Of a DNA stretch of 64,000 bases, positions 27,505 to 37,382 are shown one piece after another (the stretch's first letter is position 1; every line of letters begins with the position of its first letter). The notes under the pieces are model-generated. The model had not been told where the DNA came from. It made no database searches and saw nothing but the letters and a program-made list of their open reading frames with translations. This stretch comes from Gluconacetobacter azotocaptans. GTDB taxonomy: Bacteria; Pseudomonadota; Alphaproteobacteria; Acetobacterales; Acetobacteraceae. A program made the translations under genes and the position numbers. The stretch lies in the NCBI RefSeq assembly GCF_014174355.1, contig NZ_JABEQF010000004.1, forward strand, positions 124,001-188,000. Reading direction: 5' to 3'.

Positions 27505-29304
27505 ATGCATCCCTATCGTACCCATAGCTGCGCCGCCCTTCGGGCCAGCGACGCCGGGCAGACCGCCCGCCTCTCCGGCTGGGTGCACAGCAAGCGCGAT
27601 CATGGCGGCCTGCTGTTCATCGACCTGCGCGACCATTTCGGAATCACCCAGATCGTGATTCCGGCGGGCTCGCCCGTGCTGGAGACCGTCGAGCGCATCC
27701 GCGTCGAGAGCGTGCTGACCATCACCGGCGAGGTCGTGCTCCGCGACGACGCGACGAAGAACCCGAACCTGCCGACCGGCGAGATCGAGCTTCGTGCGCG
27801 CGAGGTCGATGTCCAGTCGGCGGCCGAGGTGCTGCCGTTCCAGGTCGCGGGGCACGAGCATTATCCCGAGGACCTGCGCCTGACCTATCGGTACATCGAC
27901 CTGCGGCGCGATAAGGTCCATCGCAACATGATGCTGCGCGCGCAGGTGATCGCCAGCCTGCGCCGCCGCATGACCGAGCAGGGATTCGTCGAATTCCAGA
28001 CCCCGATCCTGACCGCCTCGTCGCCCGAGGGCGCGCGCGACTTCCTGGTTCCGGCGCGGATGCATCCGGGCAAGTTCTACGCGCTGCCGCAGGCGCCGCA
28101 GCAGTTCAAGCAGCTTGCCATGGTCGCGGGGTTCGACCGGTATTTCCAGATCGCCCCCTGCTTCCGCGACGAGGCCGCGCGCGCCGACCGTTCGCCGGGC
28201 GAGTTCTACCAGCTTGATTTCGAGATGGCGTTCGCGACCCAGGAAGACGTGTTCGCCACGCTGGAACCGGTGATGGAAGGCGTGTTCCGCGAATTCGGCG
28301 GCGGCCGCACCGTCAGCACCGCCCCGTTCGAGCGCATTCCCTACGCCACCGCCATGGCGCGCTACGGCAGCGACAAGCCGGACCTGCGCAACCCGCTGCT
28401 GCTGAGCGACGTGACCGAGGCGTTCGCCGACTCCGGCTTCGGCCTGTTCGCGAAGATCGTGGCCGGCGGTGGCGAGGTGCGCGCGATCCCGGCGCCCGGC
28501 GCGGGCGATCGTCCGCGCGCCTTCTATGACAAGCTCAACACCTGGGCGCGCGAGGCCGGGGCCGGCGGCCTGGGCTACATCATCTTCGACGAGGAAGGCG
28601 GCAAGGGCCCGATCGCCAAGAACCTGGAACCCGCGCGCGTCGCCGCGATCCGCGAGAAGACGGGCCTGAAGGCGGGCGACGCGGTGTTCTTCGCCGCCGG
28701 GCGCGGCGACGAGGTCGTGAAATTCTCGGGCCTGGTGCGGACCCGCATCGCGACCGAGCTGGACCTGATCGAAAAGGATGCGTTCCGCTTCTGCTGGATC
28801 ACCGATTTCCCGATGTACGAGCGGAACGAGGAAACCGGCCTGATCGATTTCTCGCACAACCCGTTCTCGATGCCGCAGGGCGGGCTGGAGGCGCTGAACA
28901 GCCAGGACCCGTTGACGATCACCGCCTATCAGTACGATATCGTCTGCAATGGCGTGGAACTGTCGTCGGGCGCGATCCGCAACCACCGGCCCGAGGTGAT
29001 GATCCGCGCGTTCGAGATCGCGGGCTATCCCGAATCCGAGGTCGAGGCCCGGTTCGGCGGCATGCTCAACGCCTTCCGCTACGGCGCGCCGCCGCATGGC
29101 GGTTCGGCGCCGGGCGTGGACCGCATGGTCATGCTGCTGGCCGACGAGCCCAATATCCGCGAGGTCATCCTGTTCCCGCTCAACCAGCAGGGCGAGGACC
29201 TGATGATGGGCGCGCCGGCCCCCGTTCCGTCCCCGCGGTTGAAGGAACTGTCGCTGGCGCTGGACCTGCCGCGCCCCAAGCCGGGCGCGACCGTCAAGGG
29301 ATAA
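27505..29304 (+). CDS. aspS: Aspartyl-tRNA synthetase (bacterial type)
   Basis: This encodes 599 residues. An OB-fold anticodon-binding domain ([24 protein letters not shown]) is followed by the class II core with motif 2 [22 protein letters not shown] and motif 3 [18 protein letters not shown]. The bacterial GAD insertion lies between them (about 300-410). The ATG at 27505 begins the conserved N-terminus. Many bacteria of this group use a non-discriminating enzyme; the sequence alone does not settle that here. Confidence 0.97.
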   Translation: MHPYRTHSCAALRASDAGQTARLSGWVHSKRDHGGLLFIDLRDHFGITQIVIPAGSPVLETVERIRVESVLTITGEVVLRDDATKNPNLPTGEIELRAREVDVQSAAEVLPFQVAGHEHYPEDLRLTYRYIDLRRDKVHRNMMLRAQVIASLRRRMTEQGFVEFQTPILTASSPEGARDFLVPARMHPGKFYALPQAPQQFKQLAMVAGFDRYFQIAPCFRDEAARADRSPGEFYQLDFEMAFATQEDVFATLEPVMEGVFREFGGGRTVSTAPFERIPYATAMARYGSDKPDLRNPLLLSDVTEAFADSGFGLFAKIVAGGGEVRAIPAPGAGDRPRAFYDKLNTWAREAGAGGLGYIIFDEEGGKGPIAKNLEPARVAAIREKTGLKAGDAVFFAAGRGDEVVKFSGLVRTRIATELDLIEKDAFRFCWITDFPMYERNEETGLIDFSHNPFSMPQGGLEALNSQDPLTITAYQYDIVCNGVELSSGAIRNHRPEVMIRAFEIAGYPESEVEARFGGMLNAFRYGAPPHGGSAPGVDRMVMLLADEPNIREVILFPLNQQGEDLMMGAPAPVPSPRLKELSLALDLPRPKPGATVKG

Positions 29305-29354
29305 GCGGCTGGTCGGGCGGTTCGAAGGCATTGTTCATTGCGCGCGCCGCCCCG

Positions 29355-30221
29355 ATGCGTTCTGCTGACGTGATGAAACGGTGGTCCTTTCCCTTCGGGA
29401 TTCCGGCGCGGGTCCAAATGGGCGTCGCGGCGGGGATATGCCTTGCCGCGGGCCTGCTGTCCGGTGGGGTGGCCGCCCGGGCCGCGACGCCGGCGCCGGT
29501 AGAGTTGGCCGGCCATCGCGCGACCTATGACCTGACCCTTCAATCGGTCGGTGGGGGCGATACGGTCGCGGCCAGCGGCACGATGGTCTTTTCCGTGACC
29601 GATACCTGCACCGCCTGGTCCACGCAGCAGCAATTGCGCCTGCAGACGGTCTCGCGGTCCGGCGGGACGACGGAACTGGTGTCCGACTACGCCACGCTGG
29701 AAGCCAAGGACGGGCACCATCTGGTCTTCCGCACAGTTCAGACCTCGAACGGCACGCCCGTCACCCACCTGAGGGGCGAGGCCACGATGGCGGCCACGGG
29801 CGGCGAAATCCGCTACAGCCAGCCTGCCGGCCGCGTCCTGCCGCTGCCGGCCGGGACGTTGTTCCCGATGGCGCATACGGCGGCGATCGTCCGCGCGGCC
29901 CAGGCCGGCGAGACGTCGATCGCGCCGATGCTGTTCGACGGCACCGGGGCCGACGGCCCGCAATATACCTACGTCATGATGCAGGGCTGGTCGCCGCCAC
30001 CGTCCGACAGCCCCTTCGCCGCCCTGTCCCGCCTGTCGTCGGGGCGGGTGCATGTGGCGTTCTATACGCCGTCGTCGCACGATATGCGCCCCGACTATGC
30101 GATCGGCATGCGCTATTTCGCGAATGGTGTCTCGGACCGGCTGGACATGGATTTCGGAGATTTCCGCATGCGAGGAACATTGCGCAGTTTCACCCCCGCC
30201 CCGGCGCCCCACCGGTGCTGA
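29355..30221 (+). CDS. EipB-like envelope protein (DUF1849)
   Basis: This encodes 288 residues from the ATG at 29355; an in-frame ATG at 29373 and a TTG at 29331 are alternatives. A signal peptide ends near ARAATPAP. The mature part starts with ELAGHRATYDLTLQS and contains a Cys in TDTCTAWSTQQQLRLQT, a DUF1849 pattern, then FPMAHTAAIV. In Brucella, EipB is a periplasmic protein needed for envelope integrity. A similar role is inferred. Its 3' end overlaps the proposed start of the amino-acid permease. Confidence 0.8.
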   Translation: MRSADVMKRWSFPFGIPARVQMGVAAGICLAAGLLSGGVAARAATPAPVELAGHRATYDLTLQSVGGGDTVAASGTMVFSVTDTCTAWSTQQQLRLQTVSRSGGTTELVSDYATLEAKDGHHLVFRTVQTSNGTPVTHLRGEATMAATGGEIRYSQPAGRVLPLPAGTLFPMAHTAAIVRAAQAGETSIAPMLFDGTGADGPQYTYVMMQGWSPPPSDSPFAALSRLSSGRVHVAFYTPSSHDMRPDYAIGMRYFANGVSDRLDMDFGDFRMRGTLRSFTPAPAPHRC

Positions 30222-31645
30222 ACGGAGGTCCCGCGCAGGCGGCTCTGGCCCAGGAGGATATGGTCCAGGATGCCGTGCCGGAGAACGGGGCCGGCATGGG
30301 CGCCGGCCTGGCCCATTCGCTGCGCAGCCGCCACGTCTCGATGATCGCGATCGGCGGCATGATCGGCGCGGGGCTGTTCGTGAACACGTCGGTGATGATC
30401 CAGGGGGCGGGGCCGCTGGTGCTGCTGTCCTATGTCCTGGCCGGGCTGATCGTCTTCCTGGTCATGCGCATGCTGGGCGAAATGGCGATCGACAGCCCCG
30501 ATGCGGGGTCGTTCGTGGGCCATGTCCGGCGGGGGTTGGGTGCCCGTGCGGCCTTCGTCACCGGCTGGTCCTACTGGCTGTTCTGGGTGGTCGTGGCCTC
30601 GGTCGAGGCGAAAGCGGCCGCGCTGATCGTCGCCCCGATGCTCAATTGCCCGCAACTGCCGGTCGCGCTGGTGCTGATCGGGGCGATGATGGGCGTCAAC
30701 ATGTTCTCGGTCCGGGGATATGGCGAGTTCGAATTCTGGTTCTCGCTGATGAAGATCGCGGCGATCGGCGTGTTCTCGATCATCGCAGGGCTGGCGCTGT
30801 TCGGCATGCTGGGCCCGTCGTTCGGCGGAACGGTCGCGCATCTGTGGGACCAGGGCGGCTTCATGCCACATGGCTTCAGCGCGTCGCTGTCGCTGCTGCC
30901 GGCCATCCTGTTCACCTTCGCGGGGGCCGAGATCGCGACCGTCGCGGCGGCGGAAACCGACAATCCGGGGCGGAACATCGTGCAGGCGATCCGCACCGTC
31001 GTGATCCGCGTCATGCTGTTCTATCTGTGCTCGCTGGGCATCATCCTGTGCCTGGTGCCATGGAACCAGATCCAGCCCGGGCATTCCCCGTTCCTCGAGG
31101 TCCTGCACCGGATCGGCATCCCGGGGGCCGAGGGGGCGATGACGGTCGTGGTGCTGGTCGCCATCGCCTCGTGCCTCAATTCCACGCTCTATGTCACCTC
31201 GCGCATCCTGTTCGAAATGGCGGCCCATGGCGACGCCCCGCACTGGCTGGTCCGGACCGGGCCCAGCGGCACCCCGCGCCGGGCGATTTCGACGGGGGCG
31301 GCGATCGCGGCGTTGATGACGGTCGTGGCCGCGACGTTCCCGGGCGAGGTCTTCGGATTCCTGCTGAATGCGTCGGGTGCTGTGATCCTGTTCGACTATC
31401 TGATGGTGGTGTTCGCCCAGATCAGCCTGCGCCGCCAGATGCATCGCGCAGGGCGTAGCCCGGCGTTTCCCATGCTGCTGTTTCCCTACCTGTCCTGGCT
31501 GACGGTCGGCGCCATCCTGCTGGTGATGGTCACGATGATGCTGACGCCCGACACCCGTATCCAGATCGAACTGGGGAGCGTGACCCTGGTGCTGATCCTG
31601 GCGCTGGGACTGGTGACGCAGCGTCGCCGGAACGACGCACGCTGA
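30215..31645 (+). CDS. Amino-acid permease, APC superfamily (GabP/AAT-like)
   Basis: This encodes 476 residues if the GTG at 30215 is used; an ATG at 30260 just after AGGAGG (spacing only 2 bases) would shorten it by 15. About 12 helices are predicted. The first, RHVSMIAIGGMIGAGLFVNTS, carries the amino-acid/cation-binding GGMIGAGLF loop of the AAT family. RMLGEMAIDSPDAGSF and FTFAGAEIATVAAAET are also typical. It imports an amino acid or GABA-like compound by proton symport; the substrate is unknown. Confidence 0.88.
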   Translation: MLNGGPAQAALAQEDMVQDAVPENGAGMGAGLAHSLRSRHVSMIAIGGMIGAGLFVNTSVMIQGAGPLVLLSYVLAGLIVFLVMRMLGEMAIDSPDAGSFVGHVRRGLGARAAFVTGWSYWLFWVVVASVEAKAAALIVAPMLNCPQLPVALVLIGAMMGVNMFSVRGYGEFEFWFSLMKIAAIGVFSIIAGLALFGMLGPSFGGTVAHLWDQGGFMPHGFSASLSLLPAILFTFAGAEIATVAAAETDNPGRNIVQAIRTVVIRVMLFYLCSLGIILCLVPWNQIQPGHSPFLEVLHRIGIPGAEGAMTVVVLVAIASCLNSTLYVTSRILFEMAAHGDAPHWLVRTGPSGTPRRAISTGAAIAALMTVVAATFPGEVFGFLLNASGAVILFDYLMVVFAQISLRRQMHRAGRSPAFPMLLFPYLSWLTVGAILLVMVTMMLTPDTRIQIELGSVTLVLILALGLVTQRRRNDAR

Positions 31646-31789
31646 CGGTATCCGGGACGGTGTCATCCGGAATCACGTTACACGCGGCGACATTTCGCCA
31701 TTCCGCCGCCACGATGATCGGCGCACATTGTCCTCGACGGCGCGGGGCGAGGTCACCCTGTCCCGCCCGCATGCAGGAGGTTTTCTATC

Positions 31790-32155
31790 ATGATGAGGCA
31801 GATTGCCCGCCGCGCCCTTCTGGCGCTGGGCATTGTCGCAGGAATTGGCCTGGTGGGGCACGACATGTCATCCGCACAGGCCCAGCCCTATCCGGGCGGG
31901 GGCGGGTATTACCGCTATGGACCCACGCGGCCGGGCTGGTCGCCGCCGCCGCCGCCGGCCGTGCGCTACGAGGCCGTGCCGCCGCCACGCGGGCGGGGCT
32001 GGGTCTGGCAGCAGGGTGTCTGGGACTGGGGTCCCGGCGGCTATGCCTGGATGCCGGGACGTTATGTTCGCTATGGCGGCCATGGCGGCTGGGGACCCGG
32101 CCGGTGGGAGCGGCGCGGACCGCGCTGGGTCTGGATCCGTCCGGGCTGGCGCTGA
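31790..32155 (+). CDS. Exported Tyr/Trp/Gly-rich protein (YXWGXW-type repeats)
   Basis: This encodes 121 residues. A signal peptide (about 1-31) ends near SSAQAQP. The mature protein is Gly/Pro/Trp/Tyr-rich with repeated units such as WVWQQGVWDWGPGGYAWMPGRY and WGPGRWERRGPRWVWIRPGW, split here by a Gly-rich spacer. Such repeats define small exported proteins of unknown function in proteobacteria. AGGAGG lies about 12 bases before the ATG at 31790, and a second ATG follows directly. The protein is probably periplasmic or surface-associated. Confidence 0.75.
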   Translation: MMRQIARRALLALGIVAGIGLVGHDMSSAQAQPYPGGGGYYRYGPTRPGWSPPPPPAVRYEAVPPPRGRGWVWQQGVWDWGPGGYAWMPGRYVRYGGHGGWGPGRWERRGPRWVWIRPGWR

Positions 32156-32203
32156 TCGCGTCCAGAACAGGCGGAATCGGGGGCTGGACGGCGTGAAAGC
32201 GCC

Positions 32204-32980
32204 TTACTGGTCCTCGATCGCCACGATCAGGGGCACATGGTCCGATGGCTGGGCGCGCCCGCGCTCGTCGCGGTCCGGCTGGGCGGCCAGCAGCCGCTCG
32301 GCCACGCGCGGCGACAGCAGGGCATGGTCGATGCGCAGCCCGCTGTCGCGGGGCCACGCGCCCGTCTGGTAATCCCAGAAGGTGTAATGACGGCCGTGCG
32401 GATGCAGGGCGCGTAGCGCGTCCGTCAGGCCCAGCCACAGCAGGCGCCGGAAGGCCGCGCGGGTTTCGGGGCGCAGCAGGGCGTCGGTCGGGGGCAGGGC
32501 GCCGGGGGCGCAATCCTCGTCGGTCGGGCAGACGTTGTAATCGCCGGCCAGGATGAAATCGGTCCCGGCCTCCAGCAGGGCGCGCGCGTGCAGCGCCAGC
32601 GCCTCCATGAAGGCCAGCTTGGCGGCGTAGCCGATGCTGCCGCCGGAATTGCCGTTGGGCAGATACAGGTTGCCGAACACCAGCCCGGCGGCCCGGACCT
32701 CGACATAGCGCGCCTGCGGGGCATCGTCGTCCAGGAAGGGCAGGCCCTGCGCCGTGACCTCGAAGGGCAGGCGGCTGAGGATCGCGACGCCGTTATAGCT
32801 TTTCTGCCCGACGACGACGCTTTCGTAGCCCGCTTCGCGAAATGCCTCGGCCGGGAAGGCGGCGGTTTCGCACTTGATTTCCTGCAAGCCCACCAGATCG
32901 GGCTTTTCACGGTCCAGCCAGTCCAGCACATGCTGCTGGCGCTGGCGGATGGAATTGACGTTCCAGGAGGCGATTTTCAT
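32204..32980 (-). CDS. xthA: Exodeoxyribonuclease III / AP endonuclease
   Basis: This encodes 258 residues of the EEP nuclease fold. Motifs are ASWNVNSIRQR, LQEIKCE with the metal-binding Glu, NLYLPNGN, LAGDYNVCP, DYQTGAWPRDSGLRIDH and the final SDHVPL with the catalytic His. It repairs abasic sites and trims DNA 3' ends. Its ATG overlaps the stop of the upstream Fe-S carrier gene by one base (TGATG), so the two are coupled. Confidence 0.95.
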   Translation of the reverse strand: MKIASWNVNSIRQRQQHVLDWLDREKPDLVGLQEIKCETAAFPAEAFREAGYESVVVGQKSYNGVAILSRLPFEVTAQGLPFLDDDAPQARYVEVRAAGLVFGNLYLPNGNSGGSIGYAAKLAFMEALALHARALLEAGTDFILAGDYNVCPTDEDCAPGALPPTDALLRPETRAAFRRLLWLGLTDALRALHPHGRHYTFWDYQTGAWPRDSGLRIDHALLSPRVAERLLAAQPDRDERGRAQPSDHVPLIVAIEDQ

Positions 32981-33336
32981 CAGTCGATGGAAAAGCTGGT
33001 GCCGCAGCCGCAGGACGAGGTCGCGTTGGGGTTGCGCACGGTGAAATGTGCCCCCATCAACGAATCGGTGAAATGCAGTTCCGCCCCCGCCAGCAGGTCC
33101 AGGCTGGCCGGATCGACCAGCACCCGCGCACGTCCCGCCGGAATGACCGTGTCGTCGGCGCGCGTGTCGGCATCGAGGGCGAAGCTGTACTGGAACCCGT
33201 TGCATCCGCCGGCCAGTACCGCCACGCGCAGGCCCTGCGGGTCGGTCCCCGCGGCGGCGGGCTGGGATGCGACGATATCTTCCAGTCGGCTGGCGGCCTC
33301 GGGCGAAACGCTGAAGGCGGAGGGGGGCATGTCCAT
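32980..33336 (-). CDS. A-type Fe-S cluster carrier (IscA/ErpA/HesB family)
   Basis: This encodes 118 residues. The three cluster-binding cysteines are present: one in LAGGCNGFQYSF and two in SSCGCGTSFS at the C-terminus. LMGAHFTVRNPNATSSCGCG is close to the family consensus. It delivers Fe-S clusters to target enzymes. ATG codons at 33336, 33330 and 33348 are all in frame; I favour 33336. It is divergent from dgt, a frequent arrangement in alphaproteobacteria, and co-translated with xthA. Confidence 0.92.
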   Translation of the reverse strand: MDMPPSAFSVSPEAASRLEDIVASQPAAAGTDPQGLRVAVLAGGCNGFQYSFALDADTRADDTVIPAGRARVLVDPASLDLLAGAELHFTDSLMGAHFTVRNPNATSSCGCGTSFSID

Positions 33337-33464
33337 TCGGATCACCATCGTCGGTCCGGCCGGACCAGGGCATGCTGGCCTTGTGGCGCCGGGCGGGTTA
33401 TCGACGGGGGCGTGCCCGGCGCATCCGATGTCGGAGCCGCCGCCCGTGCGGGATTGGGGTATAT

Positions 33465-34622
33465 ATGAGCATCGCACCGTACGCTGTCCAGACTGGCACC
33501 GCCCGGGGTCGTCTGTACCCCGAACCCGAGGCCCCCACCCGCACGCCTTGGCAGCGGGACCGCGACCGCGTGCTGCATTCGGCGGGATTCCGGACCTTGC
33601 AGTACAAGACGCAGGTCTTCGTCAATCACGAGGGCGATTTCTTCCGCACGCGCCTGACCCACTCGCTGGAGGTCTCGCAGATCGCCCGGTCGATCGCCCG
33701 CAGCCTGGCGGTGGACGAGGATCTGACCGAAACGCTGGCCCTGGCGCACGACCTGGGCCACACGCCCTTCGGCCATGCCGGCGAGGACGCGCTGGCGGCG
33801 GCGATGCGCGATTGGGGCGGGTTCGATCACAACACCCAGACGCTGCGCCAGGTGACCAAGCTGGAACGGCGGTATTTCGCCTTCGACGGGCTGAACCTGA
33901 CGTGGGAGACCCTGGAAGGCCTGGTGAAACATAACGGCCCGGTCGATCATCCCACCGGCTACATCGCCGATTACGCGGACCGGCTGGGGCTGGATCTGGG
34001 CCAGTACGCCTCGGTCGAGGCGCAGGTCGCGGCGATGTCCGACGACATCGCCTACCACGCCCACGACCTGGATGACGGGCTGCGCGCCGGCCTGCTGCAT
34101 CTGTCCGACCTGGTCGATCTGCCGGTGGTGGGGCCGGCTCTGGCCCAGGTGCGCGGGCTGGCCGGGGCGGCCGACCTGGATGTCGACGCCCGCCTGCGGC
34201 ACGAGACCATCCGCCGGGTCATCAACGCGCTGGCGGTGGACCTGAGGGAACAGACGCGGCGCAATCTGGACGAGCTGGCCCCGGCTTCGACCGACGACGT
34301 GCGGCGCGCGGGACGGCCGGTGGTGGCGTACAGCGCCCCCATGGCCCGCGACAACGGGGCGATCCGGACCTTCCTCTACGCCCGTCTGTATCGCCACTGG
34401 CGGGTGAACCGCATGACGCGTAAGGCGCGGATGGCGGTCGAATCGATCTTCTCGATCCTGGCGCAGGATGTGTCCCTGCTGCCCGACGGGTGGCGCCAGC
34501 AGGCGCAGGCCACCGACCCCGCCGGTGCGCGCCGGGTCGTGGCGGATTATATAGCCGGAATGACGGACCGATTCGCGATGGAGGAACATCGGCGGTTGAC
34601 GGATCTGTCCGTGCCGGGCTGA
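33465..34622 (+). CDS. dgt: Deoxyguanosinetriphosphate triphosphohydrolase-like HD protein
   Basis: This encodes 385 residues. The HD-domain metal ligands are in TRLTHSLEVSQIARSI and LAHDLGHTPFGHAGEDAL, with the later Asp in MSDDIAYHAHDLDDGLRAG. RTPWQRDRDRVLHSAGFRTLQYKTQVF is the conserved entry segment. Family members hydrolyse dNTPs to nucleosides and triphosphate. The ATG at 33465 begins this segment. It is divergent from the A-type Fe-S carrier and 63 bases upstream of argS. Confidence 0.93.
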   Translation: MSIAPYAVQTGTARGRLYPEPEAPTRTPWQRDRDRVLHSAGFRTLQYKTQVFVNHEGDFFRTRLTHSLEVSQIARSIARSLAVDEDLTETLALAHDLGHTPFGHAGEDALAAAMRDWGGFDHNTQTLRQVTKLERRYFAFDGLNLTWETLEGLVKHNGPVDHPTGYIADYADRLGLDLGQYASVEAQVAAMSDDIAYHAHDLDDGLRAGLLHLSDLVDLPVVGPALAQVRGLAGAADLDVDARLRHETIRRVINALAVDLREQTRRNLDELAPASTDDVRRAGRPVVAYSAPMARDNGAIRTFLYARLYRHWRVNRMTRKARMAVESIFSILAQDVSLLPDGWRQQAQATDPAGARRVVADYIAGMTDRFAMEEHRRLTDLSVPG

Positions 34623-34685
34623 AACGCCCAATCGTTCTTCGCCCACCCATTCTTTATTCGTCGGCTTTTTGGGAAACCGCATCGC

Positions 34686-36479
34686 ATGTCAGACAGCCTG
34701 TTCGTCCGCTATCTCTCGCATGTGCAGGAGGCCGTGCGGCGCATCGTGCCCGACCTGCCGGACGAGGTCGCGGCCCGCGTGGAACTGACGCCCACCCGCG
34801 ACGCGGCCCATGGCGACATGGCGACCAACGCGGCGCTGCTGGTGGCGAAGATCGCCCGCCGCCGCCCGGCCGAGATCGCGGCCGAACTGGCGGCGGCGCT
34901 GGTCGCGGTGCCGGGCATCGCCAAGGCCGAGCCCGCCGGGCCGGGCTTCGTCAACCTGACGCTGGACGCGGAGATCCTGCGGTCGGTCGTGTCGGACGTG
35001 CTGCGGGCGGGGGAATCGTACGGCGACGGCGCGATCGGGCAGGGGGTCCGGGTGAATGTCGAGTACGTCTCGGCCAACCCCACCGGGCCGATGCACGTCG
35101 GCCATTGCCGTGGCGCGGTGGTGGGCGACGCGCTGGCCAACCTGCTGCTGAAGGCCGGGTACGACGTCACCAAGGAATATTACATCAACGACGCCGGCGC
35201 GCAGGTTTCGGCGCTCGCCTGGGCGGCCTACTGGCGCTACCTGCAGGCCATCGGCACCCCGATGGACGAGGAAGCGTTCGCGGCCCTGGTGCCGGGCGGG
35301 ATCCAGTACGGCGGCGACTACCTGGTGCCGGTCGGCCAGGCGCTGGCCGAACTGCACGGCACCGGCCTGGCGGCCACGGGGGCGGTGGCCGCCCCGGTCG
35401 ATGCGTGGTTCGCGACCGTGAAATCCTTCACCGTCGCCGAGATGATGCGGATGATCCGCGAGGACCTCGAAGCGCTGGGCGTGCGTCACGACGTCTTTAC
35501 CAGCGAGGCGCAGATCCTGGCCGACGGCATGACCGACCGCGCGATCGGCCGCCTTGACGCGCTGGGGCTGCTGTACGAAGGCGTGCTGGAGCCCCCTAAG
35601 GGCAAGCTGCCCGACGATTGGGAGGCCCGGCCCCAGACCCTGTTCCGTTCCACCGCGTTCGGCGACGACGTCGACCGCCCGCTGCGCAAGTCGGACGGAT
35701 CGAACACCTATTTCGCCAACGATATCGGCTATCACGACGACAAGATCCGCCGCGGCGCGGATGTGCTGATCGACGTCTGGGGCGCCGATCACGGGGGATA
35801 TGTCACCCGCATGAAGGCGGCGGTGAAGGCGCTGGCGGGCAAGGCGGGCAAACCCGACCTCGACGTGCTGCTGTGCCAGATCGTGCGGATCGTGCGTGAT
35901 GGCCAGCCGGTGCGCATGTCCAAGCGCGCGGGCACCTTCGTCACCCTGCGCGACCTGATCGACGAGGTCGGGCGTGACGCCGTGCGCTTCACCATGCTGA
36001 CGCGCAAGGCTGACGCCCAGATGGAATTCGACCTGGATCAGGTGGTGGCCCAGACGCGCGACAATCCGGTGTTCTACGTCCAGTACGCCCATGCCCGTTG
36101 CCGCTCGGTGCTGCGCGCGGCGCAGGAGATGCTGGGGGCCGACGCCATCACCCCGGTGGCGCTGGCCGAGGCGCCGCTGGACGGGCTGGAGTCGGACGTC
36201 GAACTGGCGCTGCTGCGCCGCATGGCCCAGTGGCCGCGCACGATCGAAGGAGCGGCCCAGGCGAAGGAGCCGCACCGGGTCGCGTTCTATCTGGGCGAAC
36301 TGGCGGCGGATTTCCATACATTGTGGAATCGCGGCCGCGATGATGCGACATTGCGATTCCTGCAAGAGGACGATCCGCAGGCCACGCGGACGAAACTGGC
36401 GATGGTCGAAGCGACGGCCACGGTGATCCGCTCGGGCCTGGCCGTGCTGGGCGTGGAGCCGGTCGAGGAAATGCGATGA
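34686..36479 (+). CDS. argS: Arginyl-tRNA synthetase
   Basis: This encodes 597 residues. The class I HIGH-type motif is NPTGPMHVGHCRGAVVGD and the KMSKS equivalent is RMSKRAGTFVTLRD. An N-terminal Add-1 domain and a C-terminal DALR anticodon-binding domain flank the core. It starts the argS-SPOR-scpA-scpB-tatB-tatC-serS run. Its stop overlaps the SPOR gene start (ATGA). Confidence 0.97.
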   Translation: MSDSLFVRYLSHVQEAVRRIVPDLPDEVAARVELTPTRDAAHGDMATNAALLVAKIARRRPAEIAAELAAALVAVPGIAKAEPAGPGFVNLTLDAEILRSVVSDVLRAGESYGDGAIGQGVRVNVEYVSANPTGPMHVGHCRGAVVGDALANLLLKAGYDVTKEYYINDAGAQVSALAWAAYWRYLQAIGTPMDEEAFAALVPGGIQYGGDYLVPVGQALAELHGTGLAATGAVAAPVDAWFATVKSFTVAEMMRMIREDLEALGVRHDVFTSEAQILADGMTDRAIGRLDALGLLYEGVLEPPKGKLPDDWEARPQTLFRSTAFGDDVDRPLRKSDGSNTYFANDIGYHDDKIRRGADVLIDVWGADHGGYVTRMKAAVKALAGKAGKPDLDVLLCQIVRIVRDGQPVRMSKRAGTFVTLRDLIDEVGRDAVRFTMLTRKADAQMEFDLDQVVAQTRDNPVFYVQYAHARCRSVLRAAQEMLGADAITPVALAEAPLDGLESDVELALLRRMAQWPRTIEGAAQAKEPHRVAFYLGELAADFHTLWNRGRDDATLRFLQEDDPQATRTKLAMVEATATVIRSGLAVLGVEPVEEMR

Positions 36480-37369
36480 CAGATTCGGACCCTTCCGGCC
36501 GAGACCCCTACGCGGAACGCCTGACCCGCGCACGCGAACGCATGAGCGCCGATTACGACGACGAACCGCCCGTCCGCGACCGTCCCCCCTCGGCCGGCCA
36601 TAGGGCAGCCGGGATCCTGCACGGGTTTCTGGGCTCCGACCCCGCCACGCGGCGGCTGGCCTATGGCGCGGCCGGGCTGGGCGGGCTGCTGGTGCTGGCC
36701 ATCGGCGGCTGGGTCCTGATGGGGCATCAGCAATCCGGCATTCCGGTCCTTGGGCCGCCGCCGGGGCCGGTGCGCGTCCGGCCGCTCGATCCGGGCGGAA
36801 TGCAGGTACTGGGCGCGGATGCGCCGACGGGCGATGACGGGGCGGTCGCGCGCCTGGCCCCCGGGCCGGAACAGCCGCGTCCCGACGCGCTGGCCCAACA
36901 GTACGGGGCGCCGTCGCCCGGCAGCGCGTCTGCCCCGGCGCCGGCCCCCGTGCCGTCGGCCGGGCCCGTGACTCCGCCTGCGCCGACGGCTTCCCCCGCG
37001 CCGGAGGCACCGCCCGCGACGCCCCCCGTCGCCCCGCCATCCGCCCCGGCGGCTTCGACCCCGGCGGCGCAGCAGCCGGCTGCCCCGGTGCCCGCCCCGC
37101 CTGACGCGGCCGTGCCCGCCGGCGGAAAGTACGGCGTTCAGTTGGCTGCTCTCGATTCCCAGGAGGCCGCGCAGAAGGAATGGGCGCGTCTGGTCCATCA
37201 ATATCCGGACCTGTTCGCCAGCCGCACCCCGATCGTCGAGCGGACGGAACGTGGCGGCGCGGTGTTCTACCGCCTGCGCACCCGCGGGTTCGCCAGCATC
37301 GCGCAGGCGACGTCGTTCTGCGAACATGTGCGCCTGAACGGTCTGGCCTGCACCCTGGCCGGGTTCTGA
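36476..37369 (+). CDS. SPOR-domain membrane protein
   Basis: This encodes 297 residues. A charged cytoplasmic N-terminus (about 1-58) is followed by one membrane helix (about 62-80) and a long Pro/Ala-rich periplasmic linker (about 85-212). A C-terminal SPOR domain (GKYGVQLAALDSQEAAQKEW to the end) follows. SPOR domains bind denuded septal peptidoglycan, so the protein probably localises to the division site. In many alphaproteobacteria nagZ lies between this gene and scpA; it is absent here. Confidence 0.88.
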   Translation: MTDSDPSGRDPYAERLTRARERMSADYDDEPPVRDRPPSAGHRAAGILHGFLGSDPATRRLAYGAAGLGGLLVLAIGGWVLMGHQQSGIPVLGPPPGPVRVRPLDPGGMQVLGADAPTGDDGAVARLAPGPEQPRPDALAQQYGAPSPGSASAPAPAPVPSAGPVTPPAPTASPAPEAPPATPPVAPPSAPAASTPAAQQPAAPVPAPPDAAVPAGGKYGVQLAALDSQEAAQKEWARLVHQYPDLFASRTPIVERTERGGAVFYRLRTRGFASIAQATSFCEHVRLNGLACTLAGF

Positions 37370-37382
37370 GGCGGCGGCGTTC

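Noticed and set aside
23995-29331. A very long open frame on the minus strand opposite htpG, mtnA and aspS
   Set aside because: It lies antisense to three well-recognised genes and its translation is low-complexity Arg/Gly/His text, as expected from GC-rich codon bias on the other strand.
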